NCBI RefSeq assembly: GCF_037392515.1
Contig: NC_090283.1
Location: 30,644,249-30,708,248, forward strand
Length of the DNA stretch: 64,000 nucleotides
Origin: Haliotis asinina
Taxonomy: Eukaryota; Mollusca; Gastropoda; Lepetellida; Haliotidae
Reading direction: 5' to 3'
Under the pieces are notes generated by a model. It searched no databases, was not told the origin of the DNA, and was given only the letters and a program-made list of their open reading frames with translations. The translations under genes and the position numbers were made by a program. Below, piece by piece: positions 48,901 through 60,700 of this stretch; position 1 is the first letter of the stretch; each line of letters begins with the position of its first letter.

Positions 48901-51900
48901 GCATTTTATTAATGCGAAAAATGCATCTGTACTCTACTCGCATTATTGTGATGACACATTTCATTCTGACCATGTCTACTTTGAGAACTTAATAAAAGAC
49001 AGAAAACTGAAATCTCATGTCTATAGTCTACAGGTTACTATTCATCATAACAATACAGAATATAACCACAATTTTAACAGCTCTCATAACATTAATTGAC
49101 AGATGAGCACAAATTTCAATGACTAATTGATATCCTTTGAAATTAAATCGGCAAATTTTGAAACAATGCGGATGTGTTGACATTACACATTAAACTAAAA
49201 CATGTCACTTCCTCATTAAATTTATCTCAAGTCAGTTATCACTGGTTACAATCACTGGTAATTGTTCAGAGTTACTCAAGCACATCAGCCAGACTGGACA
49301 TTCTCCAACCACGCAGGATCATTTAACAATCTTTGCTCACCTTTGAAATTGCTGCTACCATCTGTCTGGCATGAAGAGACTTCATTACTCTAATGCGTAG
49401 ATCAACATGCATGTCTGAATTCATCAAATTATCAGAGTTTGTTTGCGTACCAGTTAATAACGATTTAGAATGTCACATTTTATTATCAACACAGTTTCTT
49501 GAGCTCCCATCAATTGTGTGATGCATTTCAGGCTGGACCCTCGCAATCACATTATATTCATGAAACATTGATTTCATGATTTACAGTATTTGTTCATAAA
49601 GTGTGCTCACTAACTGAAGCATTCTTGACACTTTCAGTATCTTGCACAACAAGCAAGGCCCAGAAGCTTGTGCAGCAAATGCTCCAGTGAAAGGTGTCAA
49701 GGGAGGCGACATCTCCGACCCCATCAAAATTGACTACACCTACTCTGTTTACTGGGTGGTAAGGTTCACTGTGTGGCTTCTTCCAGATGGAATACCTTGG
49801 TATCAGAGCTCCAGATAAGGCGTATTTGTGTATTTGTGTATTTTACTCAATAAAAATCACATTTACTCACCTACATACAAAAAGCTCATAAGAAATCACC
49901 TAAAACCCAATAGCTCTATAATACCTTGTGTACTTTACTCAGTAAACTAAATTGGCTTGCATATGATAATTTGTTGTGGCACGTTAGCAAATGTTAAGTG
50001 ATGATGATAATATCTATACATACATATACTATTATGGCCAGTCACTTTCCGTAGTTTACTGTAGTGGTCATGTTACTTGAATTTTGAGTGTTAGAAAATG
50101 GCTTCCAACTATTTGCCAATGCGAGAATTTATAAAAACTTAGGCCTACTGAGAAGCCTTTGTGTTTATGTATTTAATAGTGTTAATTACCCAGTAAGGAT
50201 TAGTATAAAAGTACTCAATTCTTGAAACTAGTGGGAGTACACAAAATGGTAGTTACTCCTCAAAACATGCAATTAGTCATACATAAACAGACATGGGAGT
50301 AAATACCCAATTGCGTGAAAAATTATCTGGAGCTCTGCTTGGTATTTAAAGCTGTGCTAAAAGATGTGACAATGCAACTGTTAGCTGGCAAATGCCCATG
50401 GCTTTGTCCTTCAAGATGAGTGTATTTTCTAAGAAGGATATGAATGAAATGAGTAGTGAATAAATGAAAAGGGAAGCAATCTGTGTCGTTATTATTCATA
50501 TATTCTTTGTTTGCCAGGAAAACAAGCAGATCAAATGGTCATCCAGATGGGACTACATTCTGGAGTCTATTCCCCACACAAACATCCAGTGGTTCAGGTA
50601 CCTGTTCTTGTTGATATTGCTGCCCATATAAGCATTTATTCTTCGGTAATTAAAGTTTCATTTGTTTGGACACTAAGTTCTCTGTACTAGGTTTTTGTAG
50701 TGAAACTAATGACGTTAACAGAAATATTGGTTTAGTCATTTGACATTTGTTTGATAATTCTGTCAGCATGCTTACTACAGACAACAAATCTGGAGAAGAT
50801 TAAGCTCGTCACACGTAACTGATCTTACACTACAGAACAACATACTTGGAGCCAAGTGGATGCTCATTGAGCTGCTAAAACACCAATACTCTCCACATAA
50901 GTAATACTGTCATTGGCATGAATATATTCACGTATATTTCTTCTCATGCTTCTAATGAACAACCATTCTCATAAAATTCATCTGAAACTTGCATGTGCAG
51001 ACACTTGTTTAGTGCAACTGTATAAGGAGAGTTGCTGTGTTTGGTGTGAGACTGTAGATGAAAGGTTTTTGTCCATGTGCTGTAAGTTTTAGGCATCTCT
51101 GTTTCACATACTAATGGATCAAATCCGCATTTATTGCGTACGGGGATACATGCAGAAGTTGATAACATTGCCCACTCTGTACAAAAACAATGCGCTTGTC
51201 TCTGCAGCATTATGAACTCACTGGTGATCGTTCTGTTCCTGTCTGGTATGGTGGCCATGATCATGCTGAGGACTCTCCACAAGGACATTGCAAGATACAA
51301 CCAGATGGATAGCTCAGTATGTCCTATGTTTCCTTAGTGGCAGTGAGATAAATATTCGTTTATGTCAATGACAGGCCCCATTGACTATCTCATTGCTGTT
51401 TTCATGGCTGTAGATGGAGTGATGGAATGGCCTAGTGGTTAACATGTTTGCATTGTTCCTTACACTAAAGACGGGGTTTCCATTCCCCGGCATGGGTACA
51501 ATATAAGTCGGTAATCGGTAATTTCCAAGCTTGATGCGTGATTCAATGTTATTCAAGGCAAAGAAGTACTACCATGAAGCACCAGAAGAATTGGAATTCC
51601 CAGCGGTGTACATTGAAAATAATACATCGCCTGTAAGCGGGGTACATTGGAAATAATAGAATAGTGCTTAGCTTGTATCATTCAGCCATTTAGCTGATTA
51701 CGTTTCATGATGACTGTTACAGGAAGATGCTCAGGAAGAATTTGGGTGGAAACTTGTTCATGGAGATGTTTTCCGTCCCCCACATCAAGGAATGCTTCTT
51801 GCAGTCTTCACAGGCAATGGTGCTCAACTCTTCTGTATGACGTTCATCACATTGGGTAAGTCATCCACACAGCAGCTTGTTATGCATAATATCATGTGCT

Positions 51901-54900
51901 GAAGAGCTCAACTGTACAGTTGAGTGAAACATTTCTCTTGTACTTGCAGTGTTTGCCTGCCTTGGTTTCCTGTCTCCTGCTAATAGAGGTGCTCTCATGA
52001 CTTGTGCTATGGTGAGTACCAAGATAGAGCAGGCATAGCTTGTAATTGTGCTCCAAGATATCGAACCAAGTTTGTAATGCTATTAACTGTTAATAGTTTC
52101 CAGTTTCATATTGCTCTAAAATAGTCATATCTTGTATTATGGATATTTCGCATGCTCTACAAGGTAACCTCGTGTGTTGCAGGTGCTGTATGTCTGCCTT
52201 GGGACACCAGCTGGCTACATCTCTGCCAGGATCTACAAGAGTAAGTTAAGCCTTAAAGATACAATCTGTTATAGAGACTCACCTCTGCATTTACTTGATT
52301 TCAAGACTGGTTTAAGTGTAAGAAACATTCATCATTGCTGGTGAAGTTGTTAATATTCACTTATTTGGAATTCACTGATTTGAGTTCATGTTCTATGCAT
52401 ATTTAACAACTGTGATGTTATTGTCAATGAATTCCTTCATGCTTCAGTGTTTGGAGGAGAGAAGTGGAAGTCGAATGTGTTGCTCACGTCCTTTCTTGTC
52501 CCTGGGTAAGTGGTGTTATTAGTCACTGCAAGAAAATAGCTACCTTTTTTTTTATCCCCGTGGCATGTAATGCGGGGGGATATAGTCGACGCCTCATCTG
52601 TCCGTCCGTACGTAATCATTTTGTTTCTGGAGCGTAACTCAGAAACCGTTCAATATTTTTAGATCAAACTTGATAGATATAGTAATCTCGGCCTATGGTT
52701 GTGCCTTTTGCTATTTACAGATTTTTGGCATTTATAATTTTTTTTGTTTTTCCATGGAACATATTGGTGTTAGTCTTATGGTGGGGTGGGCTTCATTTCC
52801 AGAGCAGAACTCCAAAAGCGTTCAATATGTTTCCGCAAAACTTGGTAGATATATCAATCAGAACCTAAAGTGGAGCCTCTTGCTATATACAGTTTTTTTG
52901 TGATATATTATTTTCTTTGTTTCCATGGAAACGTTTCGGACATAGTCTCAAAAGGTGTGTTTCGTTTCCAGAGCAGAACTCAAAAACTTCTTAATATCTG
53001 TCAGTGTTACTTGGTAGATATGTGTGGCAGACCCCAAAGTGGTGCCTTTTGCTATTTACAGGTTTTTATGATGTATTATTTTTTCGGTTCCATGAACACG
53101 TTGCTGACTTCGTTTCCAGAGCACAGCTCAAAAACCATTTCATATCTTTCTAAAGATCTTGGCAGATGTACGAGACAGATCTTGAAATGGTGACTTTTTC
53201 TGATTACAGATATATGGCATTTATATTTTTCATGAATTCCATGGAAACATTCAGACTTGGTCCAAAAACAAACACAATAAGTAACTGTCGGATGATTTGT
53301 CCTTTCAAATATGTGTGGGCCTGGGGATATGTCATCTTCTGATGACTCTTGTTCATGAATTTCATGGAAACAATTCAGGCTTGGTCTAAAAACAAAATAA
53401 GTAACTGTCAGATTATTTGTCCCTTCAAATATGTGGGGGCCGGGAGGATATGTCATCTTCTGATGACTCTTGTTTAGCATCCTGATTTCATACAATGATG
53501 TAATTCTACCAGAATGTGATTATGTACATATTGTGTTTTTACAGTGTGATATTCGGTATTTTCTTCATACTGAACCTTATTCTGTGGATCAAGGGGAGCA
53601 GTGCTGCCATTCCTTTCACCACCCTTCTGGCACTGTTGGCTCTGTGGTTTGGTATCTCTGTGCCACTCACCTTTGTTGGAGCGTACTTTGGCTTCAAGAA
53701 AAGGGTAAGCTTTATCATATCACTAGTGCTTTGTTCAAAAACAGTTCTAATGGGTGTCAAATGTACTAGGGGATTTAAAAAGAAAAGGTTCTTCTGAAAT
53801 GTCTATTTTGGGTTTCATTAGCATTTTCTTTGGAGAGTATTTCTTAACTTTTTTCATTTCCCTCAATTTTTACAAGTGTCAGTTTACATCCTAATCACAC
53901 AGAGCTTTTACTAGTGAATGATGTGCAACATAAATACAGATATTATTGGTATCATTATTGGTATTGCAGCCCATTGAGCATCCAGTTCGCACCAATCAAA
54001 TCCCCCGTCAAATCCCAGACCAGACCTGCTACACAAAGGCTCTGCCTGGTATTCTCATGGGTGGCATCCTGCCTTTCGGCTGTATCTTCATCCAGCTGTT
54101 CTTCATCCTCAACAGTATCTGGTAGGTCGTGCTGTATCTTCATCCAGCTGTTCTTCATCCTCAACAGTATCTGGTAGGTCGTGCTGCAGTTGTTGAACAG
54201 TTTAACCAACATCATCTGAGGGACTGACCATATTCTTGCACTTCATCTTGATCAGATCTCATAATACGAATACATTGTTCAATGGTTGTTGCACACTTTA
54301 GCATCTGTGGTGTGGCACAGCTTGTAATACCATTAGCCACTCTAGACAAAACTGAAGCTAGCATGTTCACCATGACGTGCATGTGTAGTGTACAAGATCT
54401 GTGGCTTTTTTGGGTAGAAATGACATTTGGAATATTTGTCCCGTGAGGTAAATTGTATGTAATTAAACCCTTTAGCAAGCAACCTTATTATGATTCCTTG
54501 TTTGTCACAGGTCCCACCAGACCTACTACATGTTTGGTTTTCTGTGCCTGGTGTTCATCATCCTCATCGTCACCTGTTCAGAAGCCACAGTCCTCCTGTG
54601 TTATTTCCATCTGTGTGCAGAGGTAAATAGTCAGCTGACACAAAAGAACTCAGCTGTTACTAAATTGAGGATATCATTTCTTGAATTCTGTTAGTGTTTT
54701 GTTTCATGTCACAGTAACTTGTTGGATGTAACTTGTTTGTTTCTTCATTTTGTCACAAAGACAGGACAGTTTGCAGTGATACTCAACATCTTTTGTGGTC
54801 CTGGTTGTGATGCCTTTTTAGCTAACTCAGTTAATTCTTCAGGAATACAAGTAGCAATGAAAATTCTTGAATTGGTTTTGGCTTGGAAACTTGCAGTAAA

Positions 54901-55582
54901 CATGAAGAAAACTCCATACACATTAGACATGTGTGTATGTCAGTTCCTCTTGGCCTCTCTGGAAAGTCATTTTCAATCTCTGTTTCCAGGATTATCACTG
55001 GTGGTGGCGGTCATTCCTGACAAGTGGTTTCACAGCAGTGTATTTCTTCGTCTACTGCATCCACTACTATGTGTCAAAGCTGGAGATGGTGGGAGCAGCC
55101 AGTATGATTCTCTACTTTGGATATACCATCATCATCGTATTTTGCTTTTTCTTGCTCACAGGTAAGATGATATTGACCAGTAAAGTACTGCAGTAATGTA
55201 TAAAATGTCTCAGCTGATTTTTTGATAAATGAAATGTTCCATTATGTCAGTTCCTAATGACATGATGAAGTAGTGTATTTACCAGTAGTAAATAGTGTAC
55301 CTGTCTATAATTAAGAAGGTATTACTGTGAGAAACTCTATTGCAGACATAATTTGTTATTGGATTGCACAAGTATTTTTAGAATGAATGTAATAACTTCG
55401 TGTAACAGGTACACGTTGAAGACAATGCGTATTTTGAGACAGTTACTGTTACTTGATATTTACTTTGTATTGTGGCTGCTTATTAACAGAAACATAATTT
55501 TATGTGTTTTGCAGGTTCAATTGGTTTCTTCTCGTGTTTCTGGTTTGTGACAAAGATCTACAGTGTGGTAAAGGTGGATTAA
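36943..55582 (+). CDS. TM9SF2: transmembrane 9 superfamily member 2 (nonaspanin), 657 aa, 17 exons
   Basis: Exons: 36943-37065, 43875-43942, 44408-44501, 47244-47501, 48433-48578, 49638-49758, 50518-50597, 51208-51316, 51723-51855, 51950-52011, 52183-52240, 52448-52505, 53545-53704, 53970-54121, 54511-54622, 54990-55161, 55515-55582. Every junction is GT-AG and in phase; 1974 nt with TAA. The length suits the family (about 660 aa). A signal peptide covers roughly residues 1-20, and the mature start [12 protein letters not shown] is the family hallmark. A lumenal domain follows ([30 protein letters not shown]), then nine membrane spans beginning at [18 protein letters not shown]. Also diagnostic are [23 protein letters not shown] and [16 protein letters not shown]. 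The C-terminal KVD is the K-x-D/E signal known to retain TM9SF proteins in the Golgi. Family members act in endosome/Golgi sorting and glycosylation. Intron 1 (6.8 kb) holds two DNA transposons. The donor of exon 14 is duplicated (see findings). Confidence 0.97.
38546..41306 (-). pseudogene. Myb/SANT-like DNA-binding protein gene of Harbinger type, probably broken
   Basis: Minus-strand exon-like blocks with GT-AG borders: 41306-41193 region (ATG at 41306, [13 protein letters not shown]...; block 41244-41193), 40275-40190, 39229-39119, 38930-38841, 38769-38546. The 41244-41193 and 40275-40190 blocks join in phase and give [17 protein letters not shown], the linker that typically follows the Myb/SANT fold in these proteins. 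The last three also join in phase and end in a coiled, charged tail ([20 protein letters not shown]) and a stop. The phases between 40190 and 39229 do not match, and the Myb helices expected after the start are missing. I therefore infer loss of one or two coding segments. In Harbinger elements this protein guides the transposase to DNA. Confidence 0.6.
39740..40082. mobile_element. hAT-like MITE, 343 bp, nested in element A
   Basis: Termini 'cagtgttcacga' and 'tcgtgaacactg' are perfect 12-base inverted repeats. Direct repeats 'agagat' flank it at 39734-39739 and 40083-40088. There is no coding capacity. Confidence 0.8.
41543..43174. mobile_element. Harbinger-like element B (~1.6 kb), non-autonomous
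   Basis: Starts 'gggcccacttgcacgaaacg' and ends (reverse complement) 'gggcccgcttgcacagagca', with further matched 'cttag' and 'ttgtaa' blocks inward. A second, inner inverted pair ('ccacctgcacaaagtgattg' near 41629 and 'tctttgtgcaagtgga' near 43073) suggests a nested copy of the same family. It abuts the right end of element A. I see no transposase; the interior frames are short. Confidence 0.7.
44855..44995 (+). mobile_element. SINE of the second family, 5' fragment
   Basis: Contains 'gggtgatcaggctcgcagat', 'gatgtttatgttgttcatcg' and 'gttgtctagtccagact', with the 3' tail missing. It lies in an intron of TM9SF2. Confidence 0.7.
45900..46104 (+). mobile_element. SINE of the second family
   Basis: Matches the 35895 copy from 'ttgtcgtaagag' through 'ttgttgatcactggattgtc' to 'catatagctggaatattgct' and an (actc)n tail. 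It lies in an intron of TM9SF2. Confidence 0.9.
46410..46965. repeat. 'ccatggaaaca' interspersed repeat, about three units
   Basis: Units of roughly 165 bases carry 'gtccggagtatatctgttaa', 'caccaaatttcacacacgtt' and 'tttccatggaaacatga'. The same style of repeat recurs at 52545-53240. Confidence 0.7.
47700..47893 (+). mobile_element. SINE of the second family, diverged
   Basis: Contains 'gggtggtcaggttcgctgac', 'tgctgttgatcactggattg' and 'tgaaatattgctgaatatag', plus a short tail. It lies in the intron after the 47501 donor. Confidence 0.85.
47962..48096. repeat. palindromic dispersed repeat
   Basis: 'tctgactcatgcttaagtgc' with 'tttcgccatgagtcagg' at 47967-48004 is mirrored by 'cctgactcatggcgaaagc' with 'aagcatgagtcagg' at 48053-48089. 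Each arm is itself nearly palindromic. It lies in an intron of TM9SF2. A Penelope-type hairpin fragment ('atggatatcaacttcatcag' and 'gaagtttatatccataaa') follows at 48127-48210. Confidence 0.75.
51418..51512 (+). mobile_element. tRNA-like SINE head fragment
   Basis: 'gatggaatggcctagtggtt' and 'ggggtttccattccccggca' resemble the A- and B-box portions of the tRNA-derived SINE. The body is lost. Confidence 0.55.
52545..53440. repeat. repeat cluster in TM9SF2 intron 12
   Basis: Begins with 'ggcatgtaatgcggggggat', typical of a dispersed invertebrate repeat ('ctgtccgtccgtacg'). It continues as about four diverged units of ~155 bases with 'tttccatggaaac', 'tttccagagcagaactc' and 'ttgctatttacag'. 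Two later units share 'ttggtctaaaaacaaaataa' and 'atatgtcatcttctgatgac'. Internal ORFs are by-products. Confidence 0.7.
54080..54183 (+). repeat. 52-bp tandem duplication across the exon 14 donor of TM9SF2
   Basis: The block beginning 'ctgtatcttcatccagctgt' and ending 'tctggtaggtcgtg' occurs twice without change (54080-54131 and 54132-54183). It includes the last 42 bases of the exon and its donor (tctg|gtaggt), so two identical donors lie 52 bases apart. Only the first keeps the reading frame. Confidence 0.95.
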
Positions 55583-57360
55583 GCCTTAAGCAGTCCATGT
55601 GGGAAGGGGACCTGATCAGAGGGACTACCATTGGGATTACATCACTTCATACCTGTCACGTGTGCAGCACACAAGCAGTAGAACCATTTAAATGCACAAA
55701 ACAACTAAGGAAAGCTATGGTGCATGGAAAGGACTGTGTGATGATTTAGACTGAGTAAATGAAGATGAACCTCTAGTGTCCTGAAATAAATGAGGAGTAA
55801 ATCTGAGAGGACCATGCATATCTGGCTGTTTTTAGGCTTAGTGCATCTGTGGGACAAGTGACAGTGTGGTTCATGTATGCATAATTTATATTCACCATAT
55901 TGTTTTTTAGCCATCATGTGTACATACTTTATGTAGCAACTACTCTGGCTTTATACTGAGTTTTCTCCCTTTGTTGCCTTGCAAATTAATGAATAGAGTG
56001 CTTGTCTGAAAATTTTCTGAAAGTCCCATCGTGATTGTCAGTGTTGATTTGGAAACTGTTTATACTGAGTGGATGAACAAGAAGCAACATTTTGTGCAGC
56101 TCAAAGACTATTTCAGTGTACATACAGACTGACACAGTTAGTAGAGAGCACTCAGCACAGTCAATACATTCTAATGAGGTCATAACTAATACATCATAAT
56201 GGAATTTGCAGTTGAATAATCCACATTTGACTTCCAAGATATAAACTGTACATTTAGTTTATAAAAATATTTTCTTTGATAAGGAAAGCCATGTATGTAT
56301 GCTGAAGTGGCTAAATAATGTTTTGGAATATTTTTTTAATATTACCCTTGAAAAGTTGTCTGAAATAGAAATAAACAGAAAGAGACACAGGAACTATACT
56401 GATAGGTTCAGTGGGAGCTGTATACATGAGAAAACATTTTGTCATTCTAAACCATACACATGCCAAGTCTTAGTAAAACGACAGTGATGGGTCAGTACCT
56501 GATAAACTATTTCCTGACAGATTGTTATGCCCTATATAAAATATCATACCAGACAAGTTATCCATTAATGGAACCTCCATTCTTGTCTTGCCATGCTGGA
56601 AACACCATATCCTCCTTATTGAGAGGAGGATCTAATGTTTGAGCGTGAAGAAACTGTTGCTTTTTACTGAGCAGTTAGTGTCTGCACATCTGTTGGTTAA
56701 TGTACTGTATTGTTCATGTTATATAAATCTGTACATATTCATTAGACATGTACATCTACTGAGAGTTATTTGTAAATTTTGTATTATTTTGTTATTGAAG
56801 AAATCTATTCATGTGTCATGTGTACAAAATATGCCATCCAAGACTCCTGTTGTTAAGAGTAAGTGTTTTATTGAGTCCATAACAAACTACAGAGTGCAAA
56901 CCATAAGTTGACATTCACACCACTCACATTCTGCAATACAACTCTGCTAAATAACATGGTCCAGATGTTATGTTGGTTATCTGTGAAGTATTGTATTTGG
57001 TTATAATTTAGTTTGTTTTTAACAAATTGCATTGTTAGTGAAGCTGGTTATACGAGTGTGCATTACAGTATCTTTGTCCGTTGCTTCTATTACTTACACA
57101 AGTAAGGCTGTTAAGTCATTGTATGCATGTGGCTAATATACTGATATACAGCAGATTTAATGCTTTGGGACCTGATTACATTTATAAATTTATGGGTATA
57201 TATTTTTCTTGTTGATATTGCAATGAGTGAAGGTGACTGTGAAAGTACTGTGATTTGACTGGTATGTAAATATATGCATATGTTACATCAAATCTGGTGT
57301 GGACAACTTTTTTTATGTGGGAGAGTAACAGTGGTAATAAACTTGGACTAACATTCATTT
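55583..57360 (+). other. TM9SF2: TM9SF2 3' untranslated region (probable extent)
   Basis: No other gene is recognised after the TAA. Candidate AATAAA signals lie at 55785-55790, 56370-56375 and 57336-57341, so alternative 3' ends are possible. Short ORFs here lack features. Confidence 0.5.
57336..57341 (+). terminator. TM9SF2: candidate distal polyadenylation signal of TM9SF2
   Basis: AATAAA followed about 20 bases later by a T/GT-rich stretch (tttttgtgttttgtctgtca), the usual arrangement for cleavage. Confidence 0.5.
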
Positions 57361-57573
57361 TTGTGTTTTGTCTGTCATTGAAACAACCTTATCGTGTTAC
57401 ACATATTGAGAATTATGTCTTCACATCTTTAAACGGAGAAGTCAGCTAGTTCTGGACTTAGCACCACTTCCATAACAGTGCTGAGACACCAGGAAGGCAG
57501 GTGGTGCTGATAATTTTTGTGATGTTATTCTCGCCATGTTATTAATGAAGAAACACTAAAAACCTCTGTACAT

Positions 57574-57579
57574 TTTATT
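57574..57579 (-). terminator. SF3A1: candidate polyadenylation signal of SF3A1
   Basis: AATAAA on the minus strand, about 205 bases past the SF3A1 stop. Confidence 0.5.
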
Positions 57580-57784
57580 CTCACAAACATTATTCAAGAA
57601 CTCTGACTGCTAAGTACTTTTAACAGTAATCATTTCCATGCAGAAAGTATGACAATGGGCAAAAAAGGCTTCTTTAATGCAATATTCTAGCCAATTAAGT
57701 CTTGATGAGACACCTCAATAATTCATACAAGCTACAATCTCGCCCACACAGCTGCCGAGGTGAAGCAATGGATTAACTCATGAG

Positions 57785-60700
57785 TTATTTTTTCCTTCCT
57801 CCTCTTTCTTTCAGTGCCAGTGACACAGTAGCACCATTCAAAAAGTTGTAGAATGCCAGTGTATTGGAGTCCTTGATGAAAATTCCCTGCAAAACAAGTA
57901 GATGACATGAAATGAAAGCCAAATAACTTTTTTACTTTTCATGGCCATAAACTGTGCCCAAGAATAACCTGTTGTAAGCATCGAAGAATGAAGCACCAAA
58001 GAGGTACCTCTGTTCAGACTATGAAATATCCCCTGATCCACTGTGGCTACTAGTAACATTTTGGAGATTTACTGGTCTGACCTGCAGATGCTGTTTCATG
58101 GGGTCTTTTTTGCTAAATACAGTCGAACACCGTTGCGTCAAACTCCGATAAGTCGATACCTCAGTTGTCTCAATATAATTTCTTGGTCCCAGCAAAATCC
58201 ATCATTATTTGAACACTTTTTACTCAATACGGATGTCTTGATATTTTGGATATCTCGGTATGAATTTCTTGGTCCCGACAGGTTAAACATACCCTTTTAA
58301 CTTGATATTTGCACATAGAATCAATACACACCAACCGTTCTTGGACAAGTATCCTTCTGAACTGTGATAGTCTCAACATATTTACTCGCATGCTGCAGCA
58401 TGAATCAAATATACCAGTAGTTAGAGCTAATTAAGCCTAATTGAGTTGTAAGTGTCACTTGTTTGTTTATCTAATTAGGATGTACTCCGAATTTCAACTT
58501 AACACTTCTGGTAAAGGATAATGGTATCGCATCAGAACAGTGAAAATCTAATCAGGGACTTATGTCATCATGTGATGATATTCGGATAGGTCAATAGATA
58601 TCGAGAGCAGTGTTCAACTGTAGATCACTCATTCTCACTTATTTAGTTAACAGACACCTGCGAATCACACAGAAGTTACTGCTATGTTGTTGGTGCAGAA
58701 TGACGTACCTTATGTTGTTTGTGGTTAAGGATTGAGTCACCCAAGAAGTACCTTTATGTTTGTGGTGGAGAATCAGGAACCCTAGAGCTACCTTTATGAA
58801 ATATGGAAGACTCACCTCATACTGAAGCTTTTGTTTGCCAGCTGGCATTCCTAGCGATTCGTGCAGCTTGGCCTTGATCACAGACACCTGGACAGAAAAC
58901 AACACACATAAACACAGATTATTATAAGGCAAAACTCTTCCACTTATTTAGGGAATAGCACAGTTCAATGAAAGAAGGGCAAAGTGGTGTTCATTTATGT
59001 CGCACAATTATTCTATCTGTTCACCCAGCAGAAAATGGAGGTAATAAGGTGTCTGCACTATCCTGGTGTGGATTTAGTATGCCATTAATGGACAAATTTT
59101 AGTAAAATCTAAATATTTTATATATTTGTATACTTATCCTGCACTACTTACTTCCTGCACCTACTGCTTACGTCTTCGAAAAACATGGCTTGCCAGACAG
59201 TGTAAACAGACGTAGACTGTAATCACTTCCTGGTCTTTCTGATTTTACTAAATTTTCAACTAATCCTGCACTTATTGCTCACGCCTTTGAAATTCTCTTA
59301 ACATCGCAGCTGTAAGCAATAAGTGCAGGAAGTAAATAGTGCAGGATTAGTTAAAAGTATAATTAATTATAAATTATTGTAGTAATATAAAGTACATCAA
59401 AGTTAAAGTAATTTGAGAAAATCTCAAAACAAGTCATTTCTTTCATGGTATGGATACATGTGTATCTTAATGTAACCTGTCGAAGTCAAGTAACTTTATG
59501 TAGCTTACGGAATCTGTGAGTGGTAATGTGAAGTCCAGTTTCTGTCCCTTGAGCTTCCATTCAGGTTTGTCTGGCACATTGGGCACAGCCACCTTGATTG
59601 TAACTGGACCCTGCAAACAACAATCATGTCATGAACTAAACAAATTATATGTATACAGCATGGCAGCCATGTCCATAGTAGGTTGGAAAATGGCATGACT
59701 TCTGGTCAGTCTCCAGTTTTTGTCATGTGGTAAAGTCAAGAAGGGATCCTCATATCATCTCCACTGGTTGAAAAGAATCTGACTGTGGCTTTCTTCCTTT
59801 TTGTGATTAGGCTGAAGTTTCTGTCAGACTTGTGGAACATGTACAAAGGCTGTAGTTATCTGAGGAGCACACACCACTGTGTGAATAATGATAACAGTCC
59901 ATTTATATTGTGCATTTATCCTTGCACACATAACTCCTGGTCAGCAAGTAAAGAACACTTCGTGTGGAGAATGAAACAGGTCGCCTGTCAGGCACCCAAG
60001 TTCAAATTCAGACGGACAAGCACCCAATTTTACTGCTGGGTGGATAGAGGCAGAGGTAATTGTGAATAAACTCACTGACCTAAGGTAAGACCACATGTAT
60101 CGCATGGCTGAAGTCCAAGAAACTCTCAGGAGTCAAGTCATTGCTTAACTTCAACTGATTTTACATGATCTTGGCACACAGGACCACACACTGCCACTGG
60201 TGATCAGGAATTCCACTTTAATGCTCTATGACACAGAAGGACGGCATGTGCACTGTGCATAAGTATGCCATGTCCAGTCAAGTAGTTTGGTTTAAACCAA
60301 AGGGACCAAGAGAGACCATGCTTGCCTTTAATATTATCCGTATGAAAATCAATTCATTTGGTTTCATGTATGTTTGCTAAACACCAACAACAAGAGGATC
60401 TGGATTGTCATCTTCTGTGTTGTGTTTCAAGTGAGAAAGGATCTTATATTCTGTATGATAGACATATTAATATTAAGGATATCCAAGTAAGACAATGTTG
60501 TAAGTATACTATGAGTAAAGGAACCTGAACTTTGAAGTCTGGTAGAAAGGAAACCCACTGAGGAACGTTACAATGACAGTCATCTGGTGTATGCAGCATC
60601 ACTTCACATTAACACCACATGCAAACCATGCATGGGAAGCGAGTCCACAACATGGGAGCCTCCTTCACGTACATGAGGTGTGTCGTGAATCTTGCCAATT

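Noticed and set aside
52670-53495. Several 77-139 aa ORFs in TM9SF2 intron 12
   Set aside because: They overlap on both strands within diverged dispersed repeats, with no domain.
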